Below are positions 63,024 to 64,000 of a stretch of DNA of 64,000 bases, in pieces. The DNA comes from JAWKTM01 sp041399085 (GTDB taxonomy: Bacteria; Planctomycetota; Planctomycetia; Pirellulales; Pirellulaceae). Made by a program: the position numbers and the translations under genes. Where the stretch lies: contig JAWKTM010000015.1 in the NCBI GenBank assembly GCA_041399085.1, forward strand, positions 62,001 through 126,000, written 5' to 3'. The notes below the pieces were generated by a model that was not told where the DNA came from, did not search any database, and was given only the letters and a program-made list of their open reading frames with translations. Numbering within the stretch: the first letter of the stretch is position 1; each line of letters starts with the position of its first letter.

Positions 63024-64000
63024 GGCAGCGGGCTGGGCATCGACGAAGGCGAGTTGGTTTCCACGTTTGGATTGTATCGCGGTGGCTCTTGTTGGCGGCG
63101 ATTGCGAGTTCGGCCGCGATGTTGGGTACTAACCCGCGTCTGCGAGCTTCGGAACCGAGTCCGGCGGAAGTCGATCAATACGATGAACCCACGCTCACGG
63201 AATCGGATCGCGACCATTGGGCCTTTCGACCGCTTGAGCGTCCGCTTGTTCCGTCGGTAGCCAACCGCGATTGGCCGCGCAACGCGATCGACAGCTTCGT
63301 GCTGGCTCAATTGGAATTGCGTTCGCTGACGCCGATGCCCGAGGCGGATCGGGCGACGTTGCTGCGGCGATTGTCGTTTGATTTGCGCGGGATTCCGCCA
63401 TCGCCCGCCGAGATCGCGGACTTCGTCGGTGATGTCTCGCCGGACGCGTATGAACGCTTGGTGGAACGGTGGCTGGCGTCGCCTCTCTACGGCGAACGCT
63501 GGGCTCAACATTGGCTCGACTTGGCTCGTTTCGCGGAGACCGACGGGTTTGAGCACGATCATGTGCGCGGCGACGCTTGGCGATATCGCGATTGGGTGAT
63601 CGATGCGTTGAACGCCGACATGCCTTACGACCAGTTCTTGCAGCAGCAATTGGCGGGCGATGAACTTTGGCCGGACGACGAACGTGCGCGGCGAGCGACG
63701 GCGTTTTGTTTGGCCGGGCCGGATATGCCCGATCTGAATTCGCAGGAGGAGCGTCGCCAGCGGCTGTTGACCGAGCTGGCTTCGACGGTCGGCGCGGTCG
63801 TGCTCGGTCTGCAAGTTGGTTGCGCCGAGTGCCACGATCACAAGTATGATCCAATCAGTCAGGCGGATTTTTATCGACTGCGGGCGATCTTCTCGCCGGC
63901 GGTGCAGGTAAAGAAGAATCAATCGGTCGACCTGCTCCACAGCGCGAAGGGCGTGGCTTCGGTCGATCATCTGTTGATTCGGGGCGATTGGCAGCGCCCT
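63020..64000 (+). CDS. DUF1549 protein, 5' part (runs off window end)
   Basis: ATG 63020 overlaps the DUF1501 stop (ATGA). The frame stays open to base 64000, 327 codons, with no stop in the window. After a basic start and a membrane or signal segment (WLLLAAIASSAAMLG), it shows the DUF1549 core: HWAFRPLERPLVPSVANRDW, PRNAIDSFVLAQLELRSLTP, RATLLRRLSFDLRGIPPSPA and YGERWAQHWLDLARFAETDG, then VGCAECHDHKYDPISQADFY. The CAECHDHKYDP segment is the usual c-type-like CxxCH site of these proteins. The C-terminal DUF1553 part must lie beyond the window. Confidence 0.93.
   Translation, partial: MRQRAGHRRRRVGFHVWIVSRWLLLAAIASSAAMLGTNPRLRASEPSPAEVDQYDEPTLTESDRDHWAFRPLERPLVPSVANRDWPRNAIDSFVLAQLELRSLTPMPEADRATLLRRLSFDLRGIPPSPAEIADFVGDVSPDAYERLVERWLASPLYGERWAQHWLDLARFAETDGFEHDHVRGDAWRYRDWVIDALNADMPYDQFLQQQLAGDELWPDDERARRATAFCLAGPDMPDLNSQEERRQRLLTELASTVGAVVLGLQVGCAECHDHKYDPISQADFYRLRAIFSPAVQVKKNQSVDLLHSAKGVASVDHLLIRGDWQRP

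Noticed and set aside
1..64000. tRNA and rRNA genes
   Set aside because: Intergenic regions were read for tRNA-like cloverleaf sequence and conserved rRNA segments; none was seen, although short or unusual tRNAs could be missed without a search tool.

Overview
The window looks like chromosomal DNA of a planctomycete, probably in or near the Pirellulaceae. The evidence is a set of family hallmarks: a DUF1501 gene overlapping a DUF1549-type cytochrome-like gene at the right edge, two DUF1559 pseudopilins, a DUF1573 protein, the planctomycete FDPY...PPNPYELL N-terminal domain (here fused to a PilM-like protein), an ECF sigma factor followed by a Ser/Thr kinase, and a double-length UvrA. Base composition is moderately GC-rich. 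No rRNA, tRNA or CRISPR was recognised by eye.

Layout. 1-16.2 kb is mostly intact, ordinary genes: a WD40 C-terminus, two small proteins, an HMA-like lipoprotein, a LeuB-type dehydrogenase, a glycine-zipper protein, a DUF3500 protein, a MoxR/ChlI-like AAA+ ATPase, a zinc-ribbon/PilM fusion, DUF1573, two DUF1559 pseudopilins, an ArsC-type phosphatase and an acidic hypothetical protein. A 21-bp tandem array sits at 3.8-4.4 kb. 16.3-22.6 kb is a disturbed zone: paired REP-like repeats, a nested palindrome, a frameshifted ECF sigma gene, a Ser/Thr kinase with a damaged N-terminus and a striking glycine repeat, and a broken permease-like remnant. 22.7-38.9 kb is a Tad/Flp pilus locus on the minus strand, from the secretin at the upstream end through TadD, Flp, TadV, TadE, CpaB, TadG, TadZ, TadA, TadB and TadC to a coupled DUF192 gene. 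A PIN-domain toxin remnant lies inside it on the other strand. Several Tad genes carry small indels. 39.7-46.8 kb is a giant tandem UvrA gene with many frameshifts. 46.9-48.5 kb is an FAD/Rieske oxidoreductase.

48.9-60.8 kb is an intact plus-strand chemosensory cluster: HDOD, a CheB-receiver-only protein, a CheX-like protein, CheA with two CheW domains, CheW, a soluble PAS-PAS-HAMP methyl-accepting protein, CheY, a second HDOD, CheB, CheR, CheX, CheY and another CheX-like protein. The genes are closely spaced or overlapping, so they probably act as one signalling system; the two HDOD proteins suggest an output beyond flagellar switching, and no flagellar gene is present here. The right end has a Bcp peroxiredoxin and the DUF1501/DUF1549 pair.

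The main interpretive problem is that indels cluster in certain loci while others are entirely clean. Where they can be reconstructed, most are 1-2 base losses in short runs or dinucleotide repeats. This could be real gene decay or uncorrected sequencing error; the window alone cannot decide.
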